This document shows positions 31,966-42,609 of a DNA stretch of 64,000 bases, piece by piece; positions within the stretch are counted from its first letter, which is position 1, and each line of letters begins with the position of its first letter. The position numbers and the translations under genes are program-made. The DNA is from Pomphorhynchus laevis (taxonomy: Eukaryota > Acanthocephala > Palaeacanthocephala > Echinorhynchida > Pomphorhynchidae), in contig WNNJ02001202.1 in assembly GCA_012934845.2 (NCBI GenBank), positions 1 through 64,000 of the forward strand. Direction: 5' to 3'. The notes under the pieces are model-generated. The model ran no database searches, was not told the DNA's origin, and saw only the letters and a list, made by a program, of their open reading frames with translations.

Positions 31966-33867
31966 GTCGTCGCTTCAACTATATGAAATTGTTAGAGTCA
32001 AAAGCACGAATCGAAAATCCTGGAATTATATAAAGTTTCTTCCAAGTCGTTCTGGAGCTATGTAAATAAAAGTAGAAAAGTTATTCCATCAATTTCCCTT
32101 TTGACCCATGTCGGTAAGATTACAAGAGATCCTGATGAAGTTGTGAGTATGTTGGTAAAGGCCTTTGATCTTTTTTGTCCCACTCCAATTACAGATTTTC
32201 GTCCAGCGCAAATTCCTGAGACATTCGTCTCCCATATGCCATTAATTTCTCCAGCAGAGGTATCACGGGAATTGCGTAAATTATCTTGTTACACGTCGGC
32301 TGGGCCGGACGACATTAATCCTTTTATTCTTCAAAAACTCCATGACCTGCTAGCATTCCCATTATCAGAGATGTTTAACATGTCTCTATGTACATCATAC
32401 ATCCCTGATCAGTGGAAGCGATCTCACATTACTCCTATATACAAAAAAGGAAACAGAGAAGACCCGTCCAATTATCGTCTTGTAAGTCTGACAAGCGTTG
32501 TATGTAAATGCCTTGAAAGGTTCGTGGATAAATACATAACTTCTCATATGGATAAATTTAAACTTTTGCACCCTTCTCAACATGGATTTCGCACTGGTCG
32601 AACATGCCTCAGTAATTTAATTATGGCTCGTGAAAATTGGGCAGATGTAGTAGCGGATGGGTGTGGGGTCGATGTAATTTTTATCGATTTTAGCCGGGCG
32701 TTTGACCGAGTACCACATGATCCTCTGCTAGTAGTTTTGGCTAAATACGGTATCGATCCCCATGTAGTTCGTTGGATTAGTTCGTTATTGAAGGGTCGGT
32801 CATATCAAGTGAGGCTAGGCAGTAGTGTTTCTTCACAACGTCATGTTTGTGCCGGAGTGCCTCAAGGTACGGTTCTCGGCCCTTTACTGTTCAACATTTT
32901 CCTTCAGGATCTGTTATTAAGACTGAGATGCAAAATCCTAGCGTTTGCGGATGACCTCAAGTTATGGCGGTGCATTCAATCGTATCATGACTGTTTTCTG
33001 CTCCAGGAAGATTTAGATAATATTGTTAGGTGGAGTAATGAGACAGGACTTATGTTAAATATATCAAAGTGCTGCCACATGCACTTAGGACATAAGAAAT
33101 TTCCTTTCAGATATAAATTAGGTTCCGAGACAATTACGCAGGTACAATGCACAAGAGATTTGAAAATACTTGTGCACGAGTCATTGAAGAGTCGTCCAAA
33201 CACGGACAGAATCATCCAAACGACCAGGAAACTTAGCTATGTGGTCCGGAGGTGTTTTTGTAATCCATCAGCTTCCTGTCTTAAAATAATATACAATTCA
33301 CTTATTCGTCCTATTATTGAATATTGTATCTCTGCAGTATTTCCATGTACACGTGGTGAGACTAATGAGCTTGAAAATGTCCTCCGTAGGTTGACGAGAT
33401 CGTGCCATTCCATCAGGAAATTGTCTTATAAGGACCGCTTGCGCAATATAGGAGTTCCTTCAGTTCGTACTAGTATAGTATGTCTTGATATTTTGTTTTA
33501 GGGATATGTTATTCGAGCGTTACGGATTGCCGGTCGACTGTGTGTAGCATTCCAGCGAACTACTAAACGAGGTCACTCTCTTACTGTGAGAACCCTGCAT
33601 CACGCAAACTCGAAAGACTATATCGCCTTTTTCATCGCCTTTTTATCGGGAAGTTTGGAACAAACTTCCCGATAACATCATCAACATATCAAATAGAGTG
33701 CATTTAAAGAAAACGCTAATTACATGGCTTTGCACAGATTCTAATTTCAATATCCTGTATCCGGATTAAGATTTTGTTGACATAAAATTGGTTTTACCAT
33801 GAGCGGACAAAACAGCTGCATAGCTATAGTCTTGTATGTTATAATAATAAATAATAATAATAAATTA
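31966..33867 (+). mobile_element. LINE A copy (d), RT and 3' UTR
   Basis: Resumes LINE (d) after the B1 insertion: SFWSYVNKSRK-like sequence, then frame 32101-33501 (466 residues) with CYTSAGPDDINPFILQKL, YRLVSLTSVVCKCLERFV (P to L in YRPISL), FIDFSRAFDRVPHDPL, GVPQGTVLGPLLFNIFLQDL and FADDLKLW. A stop at 33499-33501 ends the frame in the C-terminal domain, but coding similarity (WNKLPDN-like) continues to about 33770. The 3' UTR includes ACAGCTGCATAGCTATAG and ends with TAA repeats (33840-33865). Confidence 0.88.
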
Positions 33868-33954
33868 TAAACTTTAGATGTAAATTAAAAATTTTAAATT
33901 TTCAACTGTTTATTTTATAAACATAAATATAAAGCCAAATAAAAACGATGCTTC

Positions 33955-34446
33955 TTAAGTAGTGGGTGGAGATGAAATCGACGAAGAGAAAGATAGAAAT
34001 CACGGAGAGACGGAGTGAACGAGCGGATATCATGTCTGAGAGCGGTGATAGACTCAAAAAGCATGACGGAGTCGATGCTTTAAGAGAAGGCATTGAATGT
34101 CGAACCATGGAGCACGGAGCAAGACACGGTGAGGGCGAGGCTTGAAGGTCAAGAAAAGATCGATAGTGCATGTGAGTACAAACTCGAAAAGAAAGCAAAG
34201 ATCGTAAGAAGAGGAAGGTGTTATTGTGAGAAAAAATAGAGACGATTTGAGTAAGGCATGGCAGAGAAGGGGGATGTCAAGATTTCTCCAAGAGCGACGT
34301 AGGATGGTTGTTGTGTGAGGCGGAGAGTGGTTGGAAGTGATATCAAGAGTAACGAGAAAGTGATCGGATAACCCAGGATCGGATATGTGCAGTGAGGTGT
34401 AGGCAGCAAAACGATCGGGGGACAACAATGAGGTCGAGTGCCTTGC
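33955..34446 (-). mobile_element. LINE B1, internal endonuclease fragment
   Basis: Minus-strand frames 34054-34461, 34221-34511 and 33902-34198 match 29640-30110 of the nested B1 copy: FAAYTSLHISDPGLSDHFLV (the SDH motif of APE endonucleases) and HRVLLRAPWFDIQCLLLKHR. Both ends are truncated; the upstream end meets the tandem repeat at 34448. Frameshifted. Confidence 0.8.
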
Positions 34447-34447
34447 C

Positions 34448-35095
34448 AATTTAGAATCCAACTAGTCGTTAAAAAATTGCACAACATATTTTTGCGAATT
34501 TGTAGACTCATTATTGCTCTGACACTTTTCGAAATAGATTTTCAAAAGCAGGTCATTTAATCTGTGAAATGTAAGAATGTTATGCTGCTCTATGCTTCAA
34601 TCCTAAACATGTCCGCATATTAGTGTTCGAATATCGTCATAAACCATGTGCAGCACGATTTAACCCCTAACATCATCCTTACCGTCGTTAGTACGCAATG
34701 GATCCTCAGAGTGCAGGCACTGAGTACTAACGTTTCAACATGATGTAATACTTAGATGGTCTATAACGAATCCAGCTAGTCGTTAAAAAATTGCACGAAA
34801 CTTTCCTGAGAATTTATAATCCTTACAGTCTAACACTTTGAAATAGATTTACAGAGCAGGCCATTTAATCTGTTAAATGTAAGGATGTTATACTGTTCTT
34901 TGCTTTAATCCTAAACGAGCCTGCAAACTAGTGTACGAATATTGCCACGAACCGGTTGCAGCACGTTCTAAACACCAACAAAATCTTGCGCCGATATTAA
35001 TACTCAGTAGATCATCAGGGCGTCGGCACAGCACTAACGTTTCAACATGCTGTAATACTCGGATGGTCTATAAAGAATCCAGCTAGTCATCATGT
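34448..35095 (-). repeat. Tandem repeat, about 315 bp, two units and a partial third
   Basis: Units start at about 34448, 34769 and 35079 with AATCCA(A/G)CTAGTCGTTAAAAA-type words and run in register through GAAATAGATTT, AATGTAAG and CACGAT/CACGTT words. Units differ by about 15-20 percent by eye. On the minus strand each unit has GAAACGTTAGTRC, then a CTGATGA-like word (35012-35018 in unit 2, CTGAGGA in unit 1), then a segment complementary to CGTTAGTRC. The array lies directly 3' of the Penelope-like RT fragment, and Penelope-like elements are known for tandem terminal repeats, so it may be their remnant. Confidence 0.7.
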
Positions 35096-36080
35096 TTAAA
35101 GTTTACAGCATGTTAAAGCATTCTTACGATATCTTTACGATGAATTATATTTAATATTAAAATATTTAATATTTTATTAAATCTACTTATATGATATGGT
35201 TTGCATGATTGCAAATGCAAAAATGTTTCTTGTAAATTTAAATATGTAATCTGTACCATATAAGTAGTTTAAATCGATGTCAATTCATAAAATTTCATTA
35301 TTTAATGTATTATATTTTATATTATATGGTATGCATGAATGCTCATGCAAAAATATGTTTCTTGTAAATTTAAATATGTCATATTTACGATATAAATTAA
35401 TAGTAGTTTTAGTTAATGTTAATTTAATGTTCATATCTAGATATACACTTTCTTTATCATTAATATTGGTTTTATTAAGAATAAGGCTTTTTAGATAAAT
35501 GTGCTCACTAATATTATAAAAATTATTGGAATTAAATACACATATATCATCAATGTATCGAAACATATATTTATATTGTTTAGATTTAGTTTTTACACAG
35601 TTATGAACAAATTCATATTCTATAAAGCTTAAAAACAAGTCAGCTATAATTGGGCTACTATTACCACCCATTGGAACACCTTTTACTTGTCTAAATATAT
35701 ATGTCCCTACTTTTAAATAATTTTGATTTATCAAAATATTTAAGGATTCTATTAATTCAATTTTATCCATATATTTATATTTACTTGATGGTTTAATTTT
35801 TGTTAGATAGGCGTTATAATTATTATAACATATATATGTATATCTTTTTCCGAATATAAGATTAATTTTTCTAATGCATCTTTAATATCTACTAAATCTA
35901 GATTTGTATAAAGCGTACTAAAATCGTATGTATTTATATTTTGAAAATTTATTCCTTTTGTCTGTTCTAAAAATTCTTTTGTAGAATTAATACTGAAATA
36001 GTGTTTTATACCAGTATTAATTTCGATTACCTTGCAATATTTTTTAAAATGTAATTTAATTACTTTAAGTATTTTATAAT
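35096..36080 (-). mobile_element. Penelope-like element, RT fragment
   Basis: The frame 35285-35770 (161 residues) has the RT core: KVGTYIFRQVKGVPMGGNSS followed by PIIADLFLSFIEYEF and then YKYMFRYIDDICVF (catalytic DD). Upstream, 35771-36060 reads YDFSTLYTNLDLVDIKDAL-like sequence in a neighbouring frame, the preceding RT block of Penelope-like elements. Downstream (35096-35284) a segment with AAATTTACAAGAAACATTTT duplicates part of the RT end. The GIY-YIG domain was not found. Broken and truncated, with an AT-biased codon choice unlike the LINEs. Confidence 0.75.
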
Positions 36081-36496
36081 ATACAATATACTATCTCGCC
36101 ATTGTAGTGGGTTGATTAAGATACCTGCATGTCAAACGTTCGGTTACGACTATAAATTTTAATAAAATGTTTCATTTAATCCTGTTAACAAAAGTTGAAT
36201 ATCGATTTATAAATAAATATCATCGACGAATAAAGAAGATTGTTTTATTACATATATTTACATGGTAAAATTAGCAAAAATGGTAATAAAAATATCAAGT
36301 ACTACTATTATCGCTGCCGACAACGATAATCCCAAGTGCCATCCGTATAGATTGCACGGCGTGCAGTATACCTATGGAAATAAGAGGAGGAGGAGGGCAG
36401 CAATTTAAAAACTGACTATTAAAACAAAAATTTTAATGCCAAAACAAAGTTTCCTCAATGACCTTCATCATCGGCTTGTTATCTAGTAGGCAACGT
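36081..36496 (-). other. bZIP gene 3' flank
   Basis: No frame of its own. It should contain the 3' UTR of the bZIP gene; several AATAAA-like words are possible on the minus strand in this AT-rich stretch, and I cannot pick one. Confidence 0.35.
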
Positions 36497-37911
36497 TTAG
36501 CAGTGATGTTGTTCGTTGTCGGTCGAAAGTTTACAAGTAGGCGTGCCGTTGATATCATCAGTGCGTAATGATTTTAACAATTCAGCATGTTTAATAGGAT
36601 CAAACAAATCGTTAACAACACTTTCGAAATAGGTTGATGTCGGAGTTTCTTCTTTGATTGGCTGCAGTTGCTGCTCGTGGTGTTCGAACAACAGGTCTTG
36701 TTCGTCTGGTCCTAGAAAAATGGACCACGCAGAACGCAATGCATTTGACGTTATCAAATTAAACTTCCATATAGGAATGACATCGCTGCCTTCCACAGCT
36801 TCATTACAAAGATTATTCTTTATACTCTTTGAAAAAATATTGTGCAGTACTCTTTCCTGACGTTGAAATAGTTGATGCATTGGCTGCTCTTGACTGCAGA
36901 CACGAAGCTCCACTAATAGTTGTTGAATTCCCTCTGATTCACTGTAGTAATCTTGTTCGAACATACTTACAGCATCGAGCATTGCTTCATTGAACAAGTG
37001 AACCTTGTAGCACTGCTCACATTTCTTTCTGCCATCCAAATTAGAATTATGTGGTATAGCACAACTGTTAGAAGACGATTGCTGTTGATCGACAATAAAA
37101 TTGTTCGGATCGATCATCTGTGGAATGCTCTGTAATGAAATAAGTGTCACTGCGTTTAGGAAACACTTCAATAGCAGACGAAGTTTATTTTCAGTCTTTT
37201 GTAGATTTTGAGCCTGGAGATTGATTGTATTTTCGTATTCTTTGAAAAGTTCTTTTCGTCGTAATCGACTCTGTCTTGCACTGTTTTTGTTCATCAGTCT
37301 ACGTCGTACAAACCTGTACACACCCCTCTCAGATTCAGACATCTCGTCATAAGAACAATTTGGCAGAGTAAGACGTAATTTGGCGTACGCCGATCTAACT
37401 TCCTCATCAGTAATTGAGGGATTCACTGAACGGCGCTGTCTAAAAGGAAACTTTCTCATTGCATTACCGCTACCAGCGTTGCCCATGTACATCTTATCGT
37501 TATCCGTGCTACCGCCGTCTGTCGTTTGACACATATAGTCATTATTATCGGATTGAGCTAGGTTTGTAAAATGTGATGGCTCACATTTTGCAAGACTAAA
37601 GGTTTTGTGATCATTCGATTGAAACAACCCTCTCTGCTGTGGTTGGCACTGATATTGATAAGATCGCTGTTGCTGGTGTACTCCGAACTGCCTACGTAAT
37701 GCATCACGTTGTTTAGGTAAAGGCTCAACGCGGACGATAAAAGGAGACGTAAATGGCTTCTGGCCGGCTAAGGGATGTGGTTGTTGCTGCATAGGATTAG
37801 TAGCGGATTGATGATTTACCATAGTATTACATACCTTTCCAAATGAATCAACAATGTCGTAATTGATTGTACCTTCAGTGCGGACAATTTTTATCTTCCG
37901 TATTGCATGAT
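36497..37911 (-). CDS. bZIP transcription factor, main exon
   Basis: The exon begins at 37911 after a clear acceptor (TTTTCTTTTATTTAG on the minus strand) and runs to the stop at 36497. The ATG-initiated frame extends to 37948, but its first dozen codons lie in this intron. Order: Gln-rich segment (VHQQQRSYQYQCQPQQRG), a charged helix ITDEEVRSAYAKLRL, basic region RRRLMNKNSARQSRLRRKEL matching N-x7-R, then a coiled coil to about KCFLNAV. The register is odd: heptad a positions are F, I, L, L but d positions start Y, Q, T, so it is a weak zipper. A CEQC/H cluster and a long C-terminal tail with many acidic and Gln residues follow. Nuclear DNA-binding role inferred. The helix before the basic region loosely recalls the extended homology region of Maf/CNC proteins, but this is unproven. 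Confidence 0.8.
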
Positions 37912-38519
37912 CTAAATAAAAGAAAACACGAAATGTCATTTTCATCAAGTGACTGGAAATATTGTCAACTATCTATATATATTATTTTATTTCAAAATAC
38001 GAACATATATGTAATAATTCAGTATATAGGTGTATATAGGAGTAAGACATGCACAAATTCATGGCAACATTGAAAAATTTATGTGGTCACCTTATTCATT
38101 AATTAATTCAAACTCACAATCAAATATTCTGTCAAATTATGTTAAAAATATTTTGTTTTTGATCTTGTTATAATAGTGGACGGATTTGCTAAGTAGACAA
38201 CGGTCCAGGATTTCTTACGAAATACGCATTTATACAAAATGGTGTTGCTTGATAGACTGGACTTCGATAAACGACTTTCAGTCACCATATCACTTCTAGA
38301 CGACAAATGAGTACCCGGCAACACATATCAGTAGAATGAAGTGCTCACTGGCCGTTTCGGTTGCCTATGTGACATTGTGAATAAAGGCGTTTCCGACACT
38401 TTGCTTAATTGTCTGAGGCTTACGCTCTTAACCAGATCAAATTGCTGTGCGGACCATCCTTAAACACTAGGCAGAGGTTGTTGCTGAATTGTCGCTGCAC
38501 TCGTTGGATCCTTAATGGA

Positions 38520-38544
38520 TACGGCAGGTATAATACCTGCCGTA
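38520..38544. repeat. Perfect 11-12 bp hairpin
   Basis: ACGGCAGGTAT / ATACCTGCCGT with a single centre base, about 25 bases from the hammerhead relic at 38566. Similar short perfect hairpins occur next to other relics of this kind (17103, 61675). Confidence 0.65.
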
Positions 38545-38565
38545 GAAATAATTTTATTTTCGAAC

Positions 38566-38592
38566 TTTCGCCAATGCGATCTGCCTCTTCAA
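38566..38592 (-). ncRNA. Penelope-style hammerhead relic
   Basis: Minus strand TTGAAGA (first core base C to T), G, GC-rich hairpin with GGC at its end, GAAA (minus of 38566-38569), then an AAATAAA flank. Colinear with the copy at 17240-17266. Confidence 0.4.
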
Positions 38593-38722
38593 AAAACACT
38601 CAAATGGCAATTTTAAAAGATTATATTAATTAAAAAATTACCAAAATATATCAATTTATAATATAACATAATAGAATAGATAATCAGGTTATGAATGAGA
38701 GAACTTATTTAAAGAACAAACG

Positions 38723-38750
38723 TTTCGGATCTATCTGGATCCTTCTTCAG
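38723..38750 (-). ncRNA. Penelope-style hammerhead relic, core intact
   Basis: Minus strand CTGAAGA (minus of 38744-38750), A, GGATC-CAGATA-GATCC hairpin, GAAAC (GAAA at minus of 38723-38726), GTTTG. All core words of strands 1 and 2 are intact. No cleavage strand identified within the flanks. Confidence 0.5.
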
Positions 38751-39069
38751 TGTGTATTTTCTTATATATGTTTGGGAACGGAAAGATTACATCAAAACCT
38801 AACAATAATAGCCTCGAGCGATTCAACTCAATTATTAAATTACGCTGAAACGATAATTACTAATTTAGAGATCAACTGAGTTTACTTTTTTTTATTTTTA
38901 CTATAAATTAATTATTTAATTATTAATAATTATTTATTTATATAAATAAATAACTATAAATAATAGATAATTATATGAGTTTATATAAATTACTTAGAAT
39001 TTTTTTAAAGTTAAAAATGATGCTAATTAAAATTCAAATAATTAAATAATAAATAATTGCTATATAACT

Positions 39070-39175
39070 TATATAAAATTAAAATAAAAACTTGAAATTT
39101 AAAAAAGTCAATATTTTGAATGAATTGACTGAATTGAATAACATCCGATGTCTCAGGAGGAACTGCTGATTACTG
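39070..39175 (-). repeat. Repeat R1, copy 4 (partial)
   Basis: Shares GAATTGACT, AATAACA and CAGGAGGAACTGCT with copy 1; the central AATAAGGATTAGAGGTCAT part is deleted, removing the CTGATGA word. Lies in the bZIP intron. Confidence 0.55.
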
Positions 39176-39414
39176 TATCACTTGAGATTGTAGTGGAAAT
39201 TAAAAAATATGTTATAATATTTTTACTTAAACTTTTAATAAAATCAGGTCTCTTGTGGCTGTATCACAGCCACTACCGGAAATTAGATCATCAATACAAA
39301 AACGTTCTGGGACATTTAAACTTAAGAGTAACAGTGTGGTTGACGAAGCCCGCCGCTAATCCATTTACCTTGATTTTGCATTTTCAACTAAAAAAGTAGA
39401 GTATTTATACTTAC

Positions 39415-39711
39415 GTCCACCACCACCACCACCACTTCCTCCTCCTATTATTCTTTCTTGGCCACTCATTTGCGATGGTTTATTTTCGATGTTGGTGTTC
39501 TGTCTGTTGCATATATCGTCGTCTGTAGTCGTGTGTGCACCACCATCACCACCAGTATTGTTGCTGGCACATTCGTCGTTCGTATCTACTACGTAGTAAT
39601 CATCGTCAACGCCACCACCATTGTTAGCGAGTATGCCGTCAGCGGTATTGGTCCAGTGAGAAAGTCGTCGCTTCAGCTGAAGAAGGCTCTCCATATAAGT
39701 GATGAATTCTT
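39415..39711 (-). CDS. bZIP transcription factor, N-terminal exon
   Basis: The exon runs from 39711 (after acceptor TTTTTCTACAG on the minus strand) to the donor at 39415. The first ATG in frame (39694) gives MESLLQLKRRLSHWTNTADG, then an acidic Asn/Asp/Thr segment and a glycine run (GGGSGGGGGG) just before the splice. The frame is also open back to the acceptor, so an upstream coding exon cannot be excluded; otherwise the acceptor belongs to a 5' UTR intron. Joined to 37911-36497 it gives a 564-residue protein. The glycine run is encoded by a GGT repeat and may vary in length. Confidence 0.65.
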
Positions 39712-40980
39712 CTGTAGAAAAACAAAACAGTTCAAGTACACATCGGCATAAATGCGTTTTATCAGTTATACATATATATATATTTCACACAATACTACGC
39801 AGTAGAAATAGTAGGCAGCTTCACTCTCTCTCTTTATCAATATACATTAAATGTATTGTTGTGTATAATATACGTAGAAACTAGTTTCAAAGACCGACGA
39901 GATAACTCTATCAATCGCTGAATACCTCGCTCTCTCTATCTATCATATTCTGTATGTATATTATTTATCTGCTACTATATAGGAAGAGAGCAAAAGTTTG
40001 CACTAAATGTAAAGCTAGCAGCTGCTGTTGTATCTACAACGTTTCTCTCTCTATTGTATGCGTGTGTATTGTGTTTGTGGGAGTGTGATGATGCGTACGA
40101 CGAGGGGATGCCTGCCCTACTCTGTTCTACATTGCAGAACAGCAATACGAAGGCGACTGCTACAGAGAATTAGGTCAACAATAACAGCGACGATAAGACA
40201 AGACAACATTGCGAGCAGAAAGTACAGGAAAGACGTCAACATAGCTATATTGTGGTGATCTCAAAATTCACCAAAACACCGTCGTCGATATATCAACTGC
40301 CACTCAATAAAATAGCGACCAAGCCGCGGGCTATTAGTGTCTGGGTATCTGCTGCGCGTTTGCAAAATGATTCTTTCAAAGAAGATATGGAATTTACTAC
40401 TACCGTGGGCACATGAGTATTTAGGGCCCGCATCTACCTGCACGAACTTGTACTGTCATGCAAGAGGTATCTTGCTAAAAGTGCTGACCGCGTACACATT
40501 CGCAAAAACAACCCGATCAAATATTGTATATATATACAATAGGAAATTGATCGTACAGCAGATTAGAGGAACTACTGCTGCCAAATATGGATGTGTCGAA
40601 ATTTCGAAGATAGGAGGAATAAATCGTTCAGTGCAGGAGGTACGGATTGCATTTCGGGGAAAGTAAATAAGATAGTAGAACGTGAGTGCAGAGTCTAAGG
40701 TACAATTGATAGTGATGGGAATTATAATAACGGGACTGGAGAATCCTTAGAGTTCGAGATGATTAAGAAAATACATGATGGTGCAAGTAGAGTTACGATT
40801 AAATTAACGCAAAACGGCAAATGTGTATTCTGCATGAAACTACGACTGAAAAAAGATGTCTTTACTGTACAGTTCCCAAGTAATTATGACATAAAACGTG
40901 AGACCACATGCAGAAAAATGAATCCCGATCACATGTGTCTAGTTTATTGTAGCAGCAATGTTATGGCTTTTTAAAAAAGA
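39712..40980 (-). promoter_or_regulatory. bZIP upstream region with GAGA tracts
   Basis: CT-repeat tracts at 39823-39835, 39930-39942 and 40044-40056 read as GAGAGAG on the sense strand of the bZIP gene. Such tracts occur in 5' UTRs and promoters of many animals. Any upstream exon is expected here but I could not place one. The plus-strand frames in this stretch (40337-40666, 40759-40974) have no recognisable similarity. Confidence 0.3.
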
Positions 40981-40984
40981 GTAT

Positions 40985-41195
40985 TTTTACGTGGCAAATG
41001 CGTGCCAGCGCACGCTTACATGACCACAACAAAAATCTCTAAATCATGTGTCAAGGAGGTGGGTACGGAGACAGCATTTGAATGCAATAAAGGAGGGAGC
41101 GCGGCGGACGTCGAGTGAGATCTGATTCCAAGCAAGTGAGGCGGCGACGAGGAAGGATCGGAGACCGTACTTATTGGAGTAATTAGGAACGTATT
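40985..41195 (-). mobile_element. LINE B1, 3'-terminal fragment
   Basis: Minus strand: end of the RT C-terminal domain, then 3' UTR with hairpin GCGTGC-GCTG-GCACGC (41000-41015) and the TTTGCCACGT end at 40990. About 210 bp, like the copy at 13317-13531. Confidence 0.8.
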
Positions 41196-41440
41196 TTATG
41201 AATATAGTGTTTTTGAATTGCATATTTTAGGAATATGCAATGGAAACATTCTGCTATTGGATTATGTTCGTCTAATTGGACAGTCAATTTATTTGCGGAC
41301 TACAAATCACTTAAACAAGGAACTGCAAATTTGGTAAAAACATAGTATTAAAATTTTTATTCGTGGAAATTTAAAATTCATAATTTCTACGAATTAAAAT
41401 TCCGCGTTCACGAGATTCCAAGAATCGAAACTCAGTGAAT

Positions 41441-41700
41441 TTCGTTAAAATTCTAACAACAAGATTGAATACGATGGAATACATGCAATGATGACAAAAG
41501 TAACGAGTTTAAAATCAATTCTGACAACGAGATTGAATAAAGAAATACATGCAACGATGACAAAAGTAACGAGTTTAAAATCAATTATGAGGACGAGATT
41601 GAATGCGATGGAATACATGCAACGATTGCAAAAGTAATGAGTTTAAAATCAATTATGACAACAAGATTAAATACGACGGAAAAATATGCAATACGGATAG
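41441..41700. repeat. 68-bp minisatellite, left block
   Basis: About 3.7 units of a 66-69 bp repeat with ACAAAAGTAACGAGTTTAAA and GACGAGATTGAATACGA words; unit starts at 41504, 41570 and 41638. It continues after the LINE insertion at 42610. Confidence 0.85.
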
Positions 41701-41710
41701 ATGCTTATAA

Positions 41711-42418
41711 CCTCCATCCGTATCATTAAATTATATAATTCTTCATATCGTTGATAAAATCGACTTCCGAGTCTTATATTTCGACAACCGACTTTCACTT
41801 AATCATTTCGTTCGGGATAAAGTACGCTCATATACTTTGATTCACCACAACCTCCGTCAAATTCGAAGATTGATCAATATCCCCTGTTTGACACTAATAT
41901 TTTGGATTCTCAATACTTGATTACTGTCTTAGTCTATTTTGCAACTCACCTAAATCAACTCTTCTTCCCCTACAACGCATCGTCAACGCTGCCGTCCGAA
42001 TTCTCCGTATTCGTTGTTTTGATCATACATCCTACCATCTTGCTTCTCTCGATTTTCTTACAATTTATTGTCGTGTTTAAATTCGTCTTCTCGTTGCTTT
42101 CCGCCTTGTAACTTTTCATACCCCTTCATTTCTCAACCTTCCTTTTATTAATAATTCTCGTCCTGTTTACTGTTCCTTGCGTTCCTGTAATTCCCTTCTT
42201 TTACATGTCCCAAACTACTCTACCTCCTTTGGACTCCGCTCCTTCCTGGTGGCTGCTCCTCTATCGTGGAATCATCTGCCTATTCATATACGCCAATCAA
42301 CTTCTCTGCCGTGCTTCAAACGCCAAACCTGATCTCATATTAACAATTTAATTAATCTGATTATTTTTTTGTTTGTCGACTTGCAAGCGTTCACCAGGCA
42401 CGCATTTGCCACATTGAT
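41711..42418 (+). mobile_element. LINE B2, 5'-truncated copy inserted in minisatellite
   Basis: Matches 53170-53905 of the B2 copy: thumb and C-terminal domain (frames at 41902-42111, frameshifted) followed by the 3' UTR with a degraded hairpin and the ACGCATTTGCCAC end. The 68-bp minisatellite lies on both sides, so the insertion is younger than the array. Confidence 0.85.
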
Positions 42419-42467
42419 ATATATACTACCTTACAATTGAATTGTAAGGCATTGTAGCATTGTTTAA

Positions 42468-42492
42468 CTGACGAAGACAGAAAAAGTCGAAA
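42468..42492 (+). ncRNA. Penelope-style hammerhead relic, core intact
   Basis: CTGACGA (42468-42474; seventh position is free), A, GAC-AGAAAAA-GTC, GAAA (42489-42492), TG. Core words of strands 1 and 2 intact. It lies in the 190 bp between the LINE B2 end and the resumed minisatellite, which suggests a second insertion. Confidence 0.45.
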
Positions 42493-42609
42493 TGTTTTAA
42501 AAATAGTGATCAGTTGTTTGGATTTTGTCCTTTTGGTGATTTTGAGAACATTGATTATATATAAGTATCGCTCTATGGAAGATCTCATCAAAAACTGATC
42601 AAGCTCTTC

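Larger units (their letters stand above)
37912..39414 (-). other. bZIP gene intron with repeat insertions
   Basis: The donor GGAC|GTAAGT (minus strand, intron first base 39414) and the acceptor TTTATTTAG (ending 37912) define a 1503-bp intron in phase 1, which keeps the frame (C + AT gives a His codon). Inside are two Penelope-style hammerhead relics, a strong hairpin and a partial R1 repeat. Confidence 0.75.

Noticed and set aside
37912-37948. Start codon MMKMTF for the bZIP main exon
   Set aside because: These codons contain the polypyrimidine tract and AG of a clear splice acceptor; the exon begins at 37911.
38420-38470. Possible tRNA gene (CTTAACCAGATC stretch)
   Set aside because: No T-arm consensus and no cloverleaf could be drawn.
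39458-39751. 97-codon plus-strand ORF opposite the bZIP N-terminal exon
   Set aside because: Antisense to an exon with good splice sites; no similarity seen.
40337-40974. Plus-strand ORFs of 109 and 71 codons upstream of the bZIP gene
   Set aside because: No recognisable motif, no shared repeat, and no splice or start context that sets them apart from background.
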